NCBI RefSeq assembly: GCF_014763045.1
Contig: NZ_JACTAG010000001.1
Span: 806,001 to 870,000 of the forward strand
From: Sulfitobacter aestuariivivens
Lineage (GTDB): Bacteria; Pseudomonadota; Alphaproteobacteria; Rhodobacterales; Rhodobacteraceae
Reading direction: 5' to 3'
DNA: 64,000 nt
Shown: positions 25,244 through 33,546 of the stretch, piece by piece
Layout of the letters: each line of letters begins with the position of its first letter
How positions within the stretch are numbered: position 1 is the first letter of the stretch
Notes under the pieces: generated by a model
The model's database searches: none
What the model was told of the DNA's origin: nothing
What the model saw: the letters and a program-made list of their open reading frames with translations, nothing else
Program-made: the position numbers and the translations under genes

Positions 25244-26551
25244 TCAAAGGGGTCTGATCTTGAGCTGGGTGATCCGGTTGCCATCCCGCTCCATCACTTC
25301 AAAGCGGAAGCCGTGAAAGCTGAAGACCTGGCCCATGGTGGGGATCATCTGGGCCTCATGAATAACGAGACCGGCCACGGTGTTGGCTTCGTCATCGGGC
25401 AAGGACCAGTCCGTTGCGCGGTTGAGGTCGCGGATGGTCATCGCACCATCGACAATCAGGTGGCCGTCTTCTGCAGCGGCGGGGATCTGGTCCCCGTCGG
25501 GATCAAATTCATCGGTGATTTCGCCGACGATTTCTTCGAGGATGTCCTCAAGCGTGATCAGGCCCTGAAGCGAGCCGTATTCATCCACCACAAGCGCAAA
25601 ATGGGTCCGCCGATGCAGAAACTGGCGCATCTGTTCATCAAGGGTGGAGGTTTCGGGCACGAAATAGGGCGCCATCGCAACGGTGGAGACGTCAAAGTTC
25701 TTGAGCGCGCCTGCGTCGCCCTCCGGGCCGCCGATCAGCTTGTACATGGCGCGCAGCAGGTCTTTTGCGTGGATGACGCCGACGATGTTTTCCGGATCGT
25801 CGCGGTAAACCGGCAGGCGGGTGTGGTTCGACTGCAGGCATTGCTCAAGGATTTCTGAGGGGTCCGAGGCGGAGTCAATCATTTCGATGCCAGAGCGGTG
25901 CAGCATGATTTCCTCGACGGCCCGTTCATTGAGATCAAGCGCACCAAGAATACGGTCGCGATCTTCCTTTTGGACCACCCCTTCGGAGTGGCCCAGTTGA
26001 AGCGCACCGGCAATCTCCTCGCGGACGGCCAGGATGTTGCTGTCGGGATCGGTGGTGACGCCAAAGACCCGCAGAATGCCGCGCACAAAGAACCGCACCG
26101 CGCCCACCACGGGGGCGAATACGGTCACCACAACACTGATCGGGCCAGACACCAGCGCTGCGGCACGTTCGGCATTGGTTATGGCATAGGTCTTGGGCAG
26201 CACTTCGGCAAAGACCAACACCAACACGGTCATCACCAGCGTCGCTAGCGCGACACCGGATTCGCCAAAGAGCCGCGTAAAGAGGGCCGTCGCAAGCGAG
26301 GCCGCGAGGATATTGACCAGGTTGTTGCCAAGCAGGACGGATCCTATGAGGCGCTCATTGTCTTCGGTAATGCGCAGTGCGCGTGTCGCACCTCCCGATC
26401 CCTTGTCGGCCTGCGCGCGCAATTTACCGCGCGACGCCGCAGTCAATGCCGTTTCAGAGCCGGAAAAAAAACCTGACAGGACAAGCAGGAACAAAATCAC
26501 CCCACTGCTGAACCAGAAGGCGCCATCAAGCATTGCGGTGCTCGTTTCCAT
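25244..26551 (-). CDS. CNNM/CorC (HlyC-type) membrane transporter protein
   Basis: A 435-residue protein with the full CNNM layout. It has an N-terminal transmembrane domain with SGFFSGSETALTAASRGKLR near residues 26-45 and LVFAEVLPKTYAITNAER near 110-127. A CBS pair at about 205-335 includes HTRLPVYRDDPENIVGVIHAKDLL and HFALVVDEYGSLQGLITLEDILEEIVGEI. A C-terminal CorC_HlyC domain follows. Such proteins export magnesium or other divalent ions or regulate their transport; the older name hemolysin is misleading. Confidence 0.92.
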   Translation of the reverse strand: METSTAMLDGAFWFSSGVILFLLVLSGFFSGSETALTAASRGKLRAQADKGSGGATRALRITEDNERLIGSVLLGNNLVNILAASLATALFTRLFGESGVALATLVMTVLVLVFAEVLPKTYAITNAERAAALVSGPISVVVTVFAPVVGAVRFFVRGILRVFGVTTDPDSNILAVREEIAGALQLGHSEGVVQKEDRDRILGALDLNERAVEEIMLHRSGIEMIDSASDPSEILEQCLQSNHTRLPVYRDDPENIVGVIHAKDLLRAMYKLIGGPEGDAGALKNFDVSTVAMAPYFVPETSTLDEQMRQFLHRRTHFALVVDEYGSLQGLITLEDILEEIVGEITDEFDPDGDQIPAAAEDGHLIVDGAMTIRDLNRATDWSLPDDEANTVAGLVIHEAQMIPTMGQVFSFHGFRFEVMERDGNRITQLKIRPL

Positions 26552-26651
26552 TTGAAATGATCGATCCCTAGTTGAACTCTCTTTGGGTTATGGGTGCAGG
26601 AACGCGTATCTTCAAGGGTTTGGGCGGGGTCAGAGAAGGAACGTGCGTAAA

Positions 26652-27479
26652 ATGCGGCACTTGCGGCATGTTGATCTGGGTGTGCTTGACGGGGCGGTTC
26701 TGCTGTTTGGCGGCCCCTATTCCAATGCGCATGCGGTGGACGCGCTGCTGTCTGAGGCGGCAGCGCGTGCCATTGTGCCGTCGCATATGATCTGTACCGG
26801 AGATGTGGTGGCCTATGCCGGACAGCCGACTGCGACAATCGCGGCGATGCGGGAGCAGGGAATCGCCGTTGTGGCGGGGAACTGCGAAATTCAGCTGGCG
26901 GCGGGGGCGACCGACTGTGGATGCGGTTTCGAGAGCGGATCCGCCTGCGACCTTTTGAGCATGCGTTGGTTTTGCTTTGCCTCACAGACCATTGCACCAA
27001 GTGACAAGATGTGGATGGCGGGATTGCCGGATGTCATCAGTTTTGTGCACCAAGGCGCGCGATACGGTGTGATTCATGGCGGCGTGACGGATGTTGCGCG
27101 TTTCGTCTGGCCGACGTCGCAAGCTGAGGTGTTTGAACTTGAGTGGCAGGCGTTGGAGTTGTCCATCGGACCTGTGGATCACATTATCGCGGGCCATTCG
27201 GGCATCCCTTTCATCCGCGATACGCCGCGCGGGCGCTGGATCAATGCGGGCGTTGTCGGCATGCCGCCACATGATGGACGCCAGCAAACCCGGTTTGCGG
27301 TTCTGGATGGCGGTGAGGTGCAGATCCACAGGCTTGACTACGATGCGCAAGCAGCGGCGCGGGCGATGGCGCAGGCTGGGCTGCCGCCCGATTATGCGCG
27401 CAGCATGATCAGTGGTTACTGGCCGTCTGAGGATATCTTGCCTGAGGGTTTACGAGCGCCGTCCTTGGCCAACGGGTGA
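26652..27479 (+). CDS. Metallophosphoesterase
   Basis: A 275-residue calcineurin-like phosphoesterase. Blocks seen are CTGDVVAYAGQP (metal-binding Asp), VVAGNCE (the GNHE block with Cys for His), GVIHGG, HIIAGHSGIPF and WINAGVVGMPPHDG. The first block is FGGPYSNAHA instead of the usual DxHG, as in a Rhodobacteraceae subfamily. I start at the ATG at 26652, with AGAAGGAA upstream. The gene's last 64 bases overlap the 3' end of the convergent xerD. The substrate is unknown; diadenosine polyphosphate-type or protein phosphatase roles are both possible. Confidence 0.78.
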   Translation: MRHLRHVDLGVLDGAVLLFGGPYSNAHAVDALLSEAAARAIVPSHMICTGDVVAYAGQPTATIAAMREQGIAVVAGNCEIQLAAGATDCGCGFESGSACDLLSMRWFCFASQTIAPSDKMWMAGLPDVISFVHQGARYGVIHGGVTDVARFVWPTSQAEVFELEWQALELSIGPVDHIIAGHSGIPFIRDTPRGRWINAGVVGMPPHDGRQQTRFAVLDGGEVQIHRLDYDAQAAARAMAQAGLPPDYARSMISGYWPSEDILPEGLRAPSLANG

Positions 27480-28402
27480 TGTTCCAGCACAAGCTCCGAC
27501 AGGCGTTCCTGAAGGACGTGGGTGTATATCTCAGTGGTGGCGACGTCCGCATGGCCCAACATCGTCTGGATCGCCCGCAGGTCTGCCCCATTGGCAAGCA
27601 AATGGGTTGCAAACGCATGACGCAGGGTATGAGGTGTGACCTTGGTTGGATCAACTCCGCCGGCTGCCGCGAATTCCTTGATCAGCAGATAAAAACGATT
27701 TCGGGTGAGGTGACCAAGTTTGCCACGTGAGGGAAAGAGGAAGCGCGAGACGACCAAGCGCGCCTCTCGCGCGGCATCGTCCTGACGATCGCGCACCCCA
27801 AGCCAGGCGGCAAGGGACTCTCGTGCAGGCGGGGACAGGGGGACCATCCGCTCTTTGCCGCCTTTGCCGGTGATCAACAGCACCCTGGGATCGCCACGGG
27901 TTGCACTGATTGGCAGGCTGACCAGTTCGCTGACGCGCATGCCTGTGGCGTACAACAGCTCCATCAGGCAGGTGTTGCGCAGCCGATCTGCGTCGGTTCG
28001 ACCAGAGGCGCGCGCCGCGTCGAGCAAAAGGTCGACTTCGGCCTCGCTGAGGATCTTTGGAAGGCGTTTATCCTGCCCGGGACCGCTGATCTGGATGGCC
28101 GGGTTGTCGGCGCGCAGGCCTTCTTCGAAGGCAAATCGATAGAGTTGCTTGATGGCCGACAGCCGCCTTGCGCGCGTCGATTTGGCCAGCCCCTGCGCAT
28201 CGCAGTGCACCAGATAGTCCTCGACGTTTTCGCGGGTTGCTGTGACGAAATCGCGGGTCTGGCGCGCGAGATAGGCGTCAAAGTCTTTCAGGTCGCGGCC
28301 ATAGGCAAGCAGCGTGTTTGTGGCGGCCCCCAATTCGGCGGCCTGAGCCTCAAGAAAAACGGAAATCCAGTGGGATGTCGGTGTCTGCCCCGGCTCAGAC
28401 AT
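27416..28402 (-). CDS. xerD: Tyrosine recombinase XerD
   Basis: A 328-residue site-specific recombinase that resolves chromosome dimers at dif. All catalytic residues are in place: R156 (ATGMRVSEL), K180 (ITGKGGKER), H258 and R261 (PHTLRHAFATH), H284 (MLGHADVATTEIYTH) and Y293. The N-terminal SAM-like core-binding domain spans about residues 10-95. The start at 28402 overlaps the stop of the upstream gene by 8 bases. The C-terminal tail (after about residue 310) is longer than in most XerD and overlaps the convergent phosphoesterase gene. Confidence 0.93.
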   Translation of the reverse strand: MSEPGQTPTSHWISVFLEAQAAELGAATNTLLAYGRDLKDFDAYLARQTRDFVTATRENVEDYLVHCDAQGLAKSTRARRLSAIKQLYRFAFEEGLRADNPAIQISGPGQDKRLPKILSEAEVDLLLDAARASGRTDADRLRNTCLMELLYATGMRVSELVSLPISATRGDPRVLLITGKGGKERMVPLSPPARESLAAWLGVRDRQDDAAREARLVVSRFLFPSRGKLGHLTRNRFYLLIKEFAAAGGVDPTKVTPHTLRHAFATHLLANGADLRAIQTMLGHADVATTEIYTHVLQERLSELVLEHHPLAKDGARKPSGKISSDGQ

Positions 28403-29963
28403 CGAGCAGCAGGATCTGTAATGCAGCGCGACGGGCGGTGTCTTCCAGCCCCAGCGCGCGCAATGTGGCCAGCGCATCACGCAGCGCGTTTGCGTCGCCC
28501 TGTGCGCCGTCTTCCAGCAGATCGAGAAGGTGGAGCACAGCCTCACCCAATCGTTTGGTACGGGCCTTTTCCACCAGATCCGAGAGTGGAGGGGCATCTT
28601 TGAATGCGTCAAAGATCGCTGCCGCTACCGGTGTCTGGGGGCGGGTTGTCGACGCATCTCCAAAGGCTACGGCGCGCAGCAGGGCCGTTTGCGGATCGTC
28701 CGGTGCTGCTGCTGCGGTCGCTTCATAGCGCGGCGACAGCAGGCCGATTTCGAATGCGGTGCGCGCGGCGGGACCTTCAAGCGGTATCTCTGCCAGCCGC
28801 TCTGCGAAAAGGCTGGCGAAGGCGGTTTCGAGATCCGCATCCCGCATCGCGTCCCAAACAGCGGGCAGTGTCTTGGCCACCGCTTCGGCACTGTCGGTTT
28901 TCAGCGCTGTATCAAACCGCTGAAGGGTTGCGACGCGGTCCCAGATACCCCCGGACGCAGCGGGCTTTCGGTCCGTGTAGAGCCCCAGCAGATGGTTGTC
29001 TGGCAAGGCCCCGGCGCGGGTCAGGCGTTCTGCGGCTTCAAGCTGTGCTTTCCAGCCGGCCAGGTCGCGCAGGTCCGCGACGGCATAGGGGCGGGGCAGG
29101 GCGCCGGTGGGCAGGCGCTCTCCGATGGCTTCGAACAGCCGAAAGCTGAGCGGGTCCATCTTGCGCGGCACAGCGAGAGGCGCTGCCTCTTCATAGAGGT
29201 CCGGGTTCAGGAAGCGATCAAGCAGGTCAAGCCGATACTCGGGCATCAATCCCAGTGCCTGGGCAGAGCCGAATGTGAGTGCGGCGTTTTCCCATTCCCC
29301 ACCGCGGGCAGAACACAGAATACGCGCGCCGTAGTCCCGGGTCAGGTGGGGGGATGCGGCAAGGACTGCGCAGGCCCTGTCTTCCGTGCCGGTCAGCAGG
29401 CTGATGCGCATCCATTGGTCAAAGTGATCGGGGGAAGTAGTGACACCCGCCTGTTCAATCAGCGACAGCGCCGGATCAAGAGCGCCGAGCTGAACAAGTT
29501 TATCCACCCGTGCCAGCGCCAGCGCGTCACCTGCCACAGCCTTGCCCTGCGGTGCGAGGGCATCTGCAAGCAACACCGTGTACAGCAGCGATTGCGCGGC
29601 GGGAAGCGTCATCTCTGGCAGGTTGGCGATGCGGGCGATAAGCGTATCGGGGTCACTGCCGACCCAAAGATCGGTTGGCAGCCCGGTGACTGATGGCGGA
29701 ACGATGCCAATCTCGCGGGGACTGCCTTCGGCAAGTGGGGTGGTCAAGACGGCGGGTGCGGTACCGGTGCGCGCGACGGGGGGCTCGTTCGGGTTGGGAT
29801 TGGCGCGGTCGCCCTGCGGTGGCTTTTGCTGGCCCAGCCAGTCGATTACCGACAAGGGCTGATCGGGCTGTACTGCGGTCTGCGCCCACGCAGCCCCAGG
29901 CGCAGAGAGACCGAAGGTTGCCAGTGCCGTGCAGCAGATCAGCCTGTGAGCCAGAGCGCGCAT
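28395..29963 (-). CDS. Conserved secreted protein of unknown function
   Basis: A 522-residue protein with a signal peptide (MRALAHRLICCTALATFGLS, cleavage near GAAWA-QTA). The mature part has a proline-rich N-terminal stretch, then mostly alpha-helical sequence rich in Ala and Leu with hairpin-like helix repeats (for example LDPALSLIEQAGV and ENAALTFGSAQALG), suggesting a solenoid of TPR-like type. No catalytic motif is visible. The start at 29963 gives a proper signal peptide. It is coupled to the upstream 50-residue membrane protein (4-base gap) and the downstream xerD (8-base overlap). I do not recognise a family. Confidence 0.72.
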   Translation of the reverse strand: MRALAHRLICCTALATFGLSAPGAAWAQTAVQPDQPLSVIDWLGQQKPPQGDRANPNPNEPPVARTGTAPAVLTTPLAEGSPREIGIVPPSVTGLPTDLWVGSDPDTLIARIANLPEMTLPAAQSLLYTVLLADALAPQGKAVAGDALALARVDKLVQLGALDPALSLIEQAGVTTSPDHFDQWMRISLLTGTEDRACAVLAASPHLTRDYGARILCSARGGEWENAALTFGSAQALGLMPEYRLDLLDRFLNPDLYEEAAPLAVPRKMDPLSFRLFEAIGERLPTGALPRPYAVADLRDLAGWKAQLEAAERLTRAGALPDNHLLGLYTDRKPAASGGIWDRVATLQRFDTALKTDSAEAVAKTLPAVWDAMRDADLETAFASLFAERLAEIPLEGPAARTAFEIGLLSPRYEATAAAAPDDPQTALLRAVAFGDASTTRPQTPVAAAIFDAFKDAPPLSDLVEKARTKRLGEAVLHLLDLLEDGAQGDANALRDALATLRALGLEDTARRAALQILLLDV

Positions 29964-29967
29964 TACG

Positions 29968-30120
29968 TCACTCTGCCGGCAGACTGACGGGTTCGCGGGT
30001 CTCTGTCTGCGCTGGTGCGAAATCCGCGCCAAAGAAGGGGCCCACGTAGGCGTAGGCCACCAATGCGATGAACCCGATGATCAATAGATACATCAGCAAC
30101 TTGAAGAGCTTGCCTAACAT
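29968..30120 (-). CDS. Small membrane protein, 50 residues
   Basis: The minus-strand ATG at 30120 opens a 50-residue frame ending in TGA at 29970-29968. The product has a short basic start (MLGKLFKL), one transmembrane helix (LMYLLIIGFIALVAYAYVGPFF) and a C-terminal tail (ADFAPAQTETREPVSLPAE). It is followed after 4 bases by the secreted protein gene, implying co-transcription. The helix-plus-tail pattern and tight spacing argue for a real gene. Its function is unknown. Confidence 0.75.
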   Translation of the reverse strand: MLGKLFKLLMYLLIIGFIALVAYAYVGPFFGADFAPAQTETREPVSLPAE

Positions 30121-30196
30121 GTGTGCCTGCCGTCTTTGTTTGTTTTGTCCAATCTATATATGGCCTTTTCACCAAGATCACGTCATTCAGGAATAA

Positions 30197-30793
30197 ATGA
30201 GCGAAATTAAGCAAACCATGGCCGATAATGCTGCAACATCCCCACGGTATCGTTTGAAAAAGACGGTCGTCATGGTGGGCATGATGGGTGCGGGAAAAAC
30301 AGCAGTGGGGCGGGCGGTCGCGTCAAAACTGGGGGTCCGGTTTCTGGACAGCGATGCGGAGATCGAAACCGCCGCGAACCTGACCGTGCCAGAGATTTTC
30401 GAACGCGATGGCGAGCGGTTCTTTCGCAAGCGGGAATCAGAGGTGATCGCGCGCCTGCTGGACAATGAGCGCGGCATTCTGTCGACGGGCGGCGGGGCGT
30501 TTCTGGCAGAGGTGAACCGCCAGACCATTTCGGAGCGCGGTGTCTCGGTCTGGCTGAATGCCGATCTTGATCTGCTGTGGCAGCGTGTCAGGCACAAGGA
30601 TACGCGGCCCCTGCTGCGCACCGCCAATCCACGCGAGACGCTGGCACAGCTTTATGCCGAGCGGGTGCCGGTATACGCATTGGCGGATATTTGTGTGCCT
30701 TGTGACCCCAAACTTACCATTGATGCGATGGCGTTGCGGGTCATCGAGGCGCTGAAGGCCCGGTCTGATGTGTTGGGGATTTGCGATGACTGA
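30197..30793 (+). CDS. aroK: Shikimate kinase
   Basis: A 198-residue kinase making shikimate 3-phosphate in aromatic amino-acid synthesis. The Walker A loop GMMGAGKT is at residues 28-35. The substrate-binding FLDSDAEIE, the ILSTGGGAFL loop and the lid arginine in HKDTRPLLR are all present. It is divergent from the small membrane protein gene. Its stop overlaps the aroB start by 8 bases, the standard aroK-aroB pairing. Confidence 0.95.
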   Translation: MSEIKQTMADNAATSPRYRLKKTVVMVGMMGAGKTAVGRAVASKLGVRFLDSDAEIETAANLTVPEIFERDGERFFRKRESEVIARLLDNERGILSTGGGAFLAEVNRQTISERGVSVWLNADLDLLWQRVRHKDTRPLLRTANPRETLAQLYAERVPVYALADICVPCDPKLTIDAMALRVIEALKARSDVLGICDD

Positions 30794-31898
30794 AACTGTC
30801 CACGTTGCCTTGCCTGGTCGCGCCTACGAGGTCGTGATCGGGCCACAGTTGCTGGCAGAGGCAGGTGCGCGCATTGCGCCTTTGCTGACCCGGCCGCGCG
30901 TTGCGGTGATTTCGGACCAGACCGTTGCCGGGCTGCATCTTGACGGGTTGCGGGCGGGACTGGACAGCGCAGGCATCGATATGGTGACGCTGAGCCTGCC
31001 GCCCGGCGAGGGCACGAAAAGCTGGGAGCACCTTCAGACCTGTGTGGGCTGGTTGCTGGATCAGAAGATTGAGCGGCGTGACGTGGTTGTTGCCTTCGGC
31101 GGTGGTGTGATCGGGGACCTTGTCGGTTTTGCCGCTGCCGTGCTGCGGCGTGGCGTAGCATTTGTGCAGATCCCGACATCGCTTTTGGCGCAGGTCGACA
31201 GTTCTGTAGGGGGCAAGACCGGGATCAATGCCACGCAGGGCAAAAATTTGATCGGTGCGTTTCATCAGCCAGCGCTGGTGCTGGCAGATACCGCCGTTCT
31301 TGGCACGCTCACCCCGCGTGATTTTCTCGCCGGGTACGGCGAGGTTGTGAAATACGGCTTGTTGGGGGATGCGGGCTTTTTCGACTGGCTGGAAAAGCAG
31401 GGGCCTGCCCTTGCGGCAGGGGACATGGATGCACGGATTGCCGCCGTCAAACGGTCTGTTGAGATGAAGGCCGGGATCGTCGTGCGGGACGAGACAGAGC
31501 AGGGGGATCGTGCGCTTTTGAACCTCGGCCATACCTTCTGTCATGCGCTGGAAGCTGCCACGGGGTATGGGGATCGTTTGCTTCATGGCGAAGGGGTTGC
31601 GATTGGCTGTGCCCTGGCGTTCGAGCTTTCCGCGCGTCTGGGTCTTTGCTCCCAGGAAGCGCCTAGCCGGGTGCGTGCGCATCTCAGAACCATGGGAATG
31701 AAGACGGATTTGTCGGATGTTCCGGGCGATTTGCCCGATGCCGACGCATTGCTGGCGCTGATGGGGCAGGACAAAAAAGTCGTCGACGGTCAGCTGAGGT
31801 TTGTTCTGGCGCGCGACATCGGTGCGGCTTTTGTCACCGGTGAGGTGCCTCGGGACGTAGTCCACACATTGCTGATGGATGCATTGCTGGCAAGGTAA
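30786..31898 (+). CDS. aroB: 3-Dehydroquinate synthase
   Basis: A 370-residue NAD- and metal-dependent enzyme converting DAHP to 3-dehydroquinate. The NAD-binding segment VVVAFGGGVIGDLVGFAAA, the substrate and metal block SVGGKTGINATQGKNLIGAF, and the zinc histidines in ALLNLGHTFCHALEAATGYGDRLLHGE are clear. The start at 30786 overlaps the end of aroK by 8 bases. An upstream in-frame start at 30768 is less likely. Confidence 0.95.
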   Translation: MTETVHVALPGRAYEVVIGPQLLAEAGARIAPLLTRPRVAVISDQTVAGLHLDGLRAGLDSAGIDMVTLSLPPGEGTKSWEHLQTCVGWLLDQKIERRDVVVAFGGGVIGDLVGFAAAVLRRGVAFVQIPTSLLAQVDSSVGGKTGINATQGKNLIGAFHQPALVLADTAVLGTLTPRDFLAGYGEVVKYGLLGDAGFFDWLEKQGPALAAGDMDARIAAVKRSVEMKAGIVVRDETEQGDRALLNLGHTFCHALEAATGYGDRLLHGEGVAIGCALAFELSARLGLCSQEAPSRVRAHLRTMGMKTDLSDVPGDLPDADALLALMGQDKKVVDGQLRFVLARDIGAAFVTGEVPRDVVHTLLMDALLAR

Positions 31899-31950
31899 GG
31901 CGGTCCGCTGACCGCAGCCGTCCCTTCATATCACCCGGCACTGCGCGATG

Positions 31951-31978
31951 CCTGTGGCCAAATCGGCCTGGCCACAGG
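31951..31978. terminator. Hairpin between convergent aroB and ssb
   Basis: A 10-base perfect stem (31951-31960 with 31969-31978) around an 8-base loop sits in the 94-base gap between the two convergent stops. No T-tract follows on either strand, so it may be a weak bidirectional terminator or an RNA-stabilising structure. Confidence 0.6.
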
Positions 31979-31992
31979 AAGGGCGCGTCAGA

Positions 31993-32499
31993 TCAGAACG
32001 GGATTTCGTCATCTAGGTCGCGCGAAGAGGACCCGCCGCCACTGCCACTTTGTGACGGGCCGCTGTCGTATCCGCCGCCGCCGTAATCGCCTTCACCGGA
32101 CTGGCCACCGCCATATCCGCCGCCACCCGCGCCGCCGCCGCCTTCGCCACGACCGTCAAGCATGGTCAGTGTGCCGCCAAAGCCCTGCAAAACAACTTCG
32201 GTGGAATAGCGGTCATTGCCGGATTGATCCTGCCATTTGCGGGTCTGAAGCTGCCCCTCAATATAAACCTTTGATCCCTTGCGCAGATATTGCTCTGCAA
32301 TGCGCACCAGACCTTCCTGGAAAATTGCCACCGAATGCCATTCGGTCTTTTCCCGACGCTCGCCGGTGTTGCGGTCTTTCCAGGTCTCGGACGTGGCGAT
32401 GCGCAGGTTACACACCTTGCCGCCGTTGTTGAACGTGCGCACTTCAGGGTCGCGCCCCAGATTGCCGATAAGGATCACTTTGTTGACTGAGCCGGCCAT
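31993..32499 (-). CDS. ssb: Single-stranded DNA-binding protein
   Basis: A 168-residue SSB. The OB fold is clear from [20 protein letters not shown] through the [11 protein letters not shown] strand. A Gly-rich flexible linker (about 115-155, many GGGG and [10 protein letters not shown] units) leads to the acidic tip DLDDEIPF that recruits repair and replication partners. I use the ATG at 32499, preceded by a G-run ribosome site; the longer frame adds a spurious arginine-rich start. No SOS-type box is seen in the upstream gap. Confidence 0.95.
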   Translation of the reverse strand: MAGSVNKVILIGNLGRDPEVRTFNNGGKVCNLRIATSETWKDRNTGERREKTEWHSVAIFQEGLVRIAEQYLRKGSKVYIEGQLQTRKWQDQSGNDRYSTEVVLQGFGGTLTMLDGRGEGGGGAGGGGYGGGQSGEGDYGGGGYDSGPSQSGSGGGSSSRDLDDEIPF

Positions 32500-32734
32500 G
32501 ATGCCCCCCCTTTGGTACTTGGCTTTGTGCCGTCGCGCGAATCCACGCACGCGGAATTTCAGGTGTTATACCTTGGGCGCGGCATGGTTAACACAAGGTT
32601 TCGCGCATCAAACGGAATGGAAATGAAGCCCTACTTTGGCAAACACAAAAGCACGTGTGCAGGTGCCGAGGGGTGGCATGGACGTCTGCCTTTGGTATAG
32701 TGCCAGCAGGTAACAGGTGGGAGCGTCGGGCAGG

Positions 32735-33343
32735 ATGCGAAGATCGATTGTATGTGTGATAAGTGGCTGTATTGCCGCAACTTTTCTAGCGTCTGCACCA
32801 GTTGCAGCAGACATTTTCTCTTCCAAGAATCGCAAAACGCTTTTTGCGGCGCAGAAAAACGTTCTGGATAACCGGGCGTCCAAACAATATTCGTCCTCCG
32901 TTCGGCTGAAACCTGCCACTGTGATCACCCCCACGAAATGGGATACGGGCGGCCCGCTTCCCAAGTATCGCGGACGCTACAAGGGTGTGTATCTGGCCAT
33001 GGCAAAAGAGGCGGCGACCCGTCATGGCGTGCCGGTTGATCTTTTTCTGCGGCTGGTACAGCAGGAAAGCGGCTGGAACCCGCGCGCGCGGTCGCACAAA
33101 GGGGCCATGGGGCTGGCGCAGCTGATGCCCGGCACGGCGCGCAAACTGCGCGTGAATGCAGCGGATCCCAAGCAAAATCTGGAAGGTGGCGCGCGCTATC
33201 TGAAAGAACAGTATCGGACTTTCGGCACCTGGCGCCTTGCGCTGGCGGCTTACAATGCCGGGCCCGGCGCGGTGAAGAAATACGGCGGCGTGCCGCCCTA
33301 CAAGGAAACCCGCAACTACGTCAAAGTGATCGCTGGCGGGTAA
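32735..33343 (+). CDS. Lytic transglycosylase (SLT family)
   Basis: A 202-residue secreted muramidase-like enzyme. A signal peptide covers residues 1-25 (cleavage near APVAA-D). The SLT domain has the catalytic E111 in [14 protein letters not shown], then [18 protein letters not shown] and [25 protein letters not shown]. It cuts peptidoglycan between MurNAc and GlcNAc with anhydro-sugar formation. A GTG at 32717 is an alternative start, but the ATG at 32735 begins the cleaner signal peptide. A terminator follows downstream. Confidence 0.9.
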   Translation: MRRSIVCVISGCIAATFLASAPVAADIFSSKNRKTLFAAQKNVLDNRASKQYSSSVRLKPATVITPTKWDTGGPLPKYRGRYKGVYLAMAKEAATRHGVPVDLFLRLVQQESGWNPRARSHKGAMGLAQLMPGTARKLRVNAADPKQNLEGGARYLKEQYRTFGTWRLALAAYNAGPGAVKKYGGVPPYKETRNYVKVIAGG

Positions 33344-33490
33344 TCCAAGTTTTTTCAATTTTTTTTCGCTGAGGCCGGAACCAATTGTATTCCGCGTGGT
33401 TTCACTATCGAAGCGTGTGAGACGGATCTGCCCATCTTTCCACCGCTCGCGCCGGGATTTTCGCTGTCCCTGAAATCACCGGCACATTTT

Positions 33491-33530
33491 AGGCGCGGAC
33501 TGCTCCCTCGGTCCGCGCCTTTACTTTGTT
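33491..33530 (+). terminator. Terminator after transglycosylase gene
   Basis: A 10-base perfect GC-rich stem (33491-33500 with 33511-33520) and 10-base loop are followed on the plus strand by TTTACTTTGTT. It reads in the direction of the transglycosylase gene; on the minus strand A residues follow, so it does not fit the ABC operon. Confidence 0.75.
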
Positions 33531-33546
33531 CAGAGTATGATCTTGC

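Noticed and set aside
27416-28402. XerD as a phage or island integrase
   Set aside because: All XerD blocks and core length fit the housekeeping recombinase; no att-like repeats, phage genes or tRNA end are adjacent.
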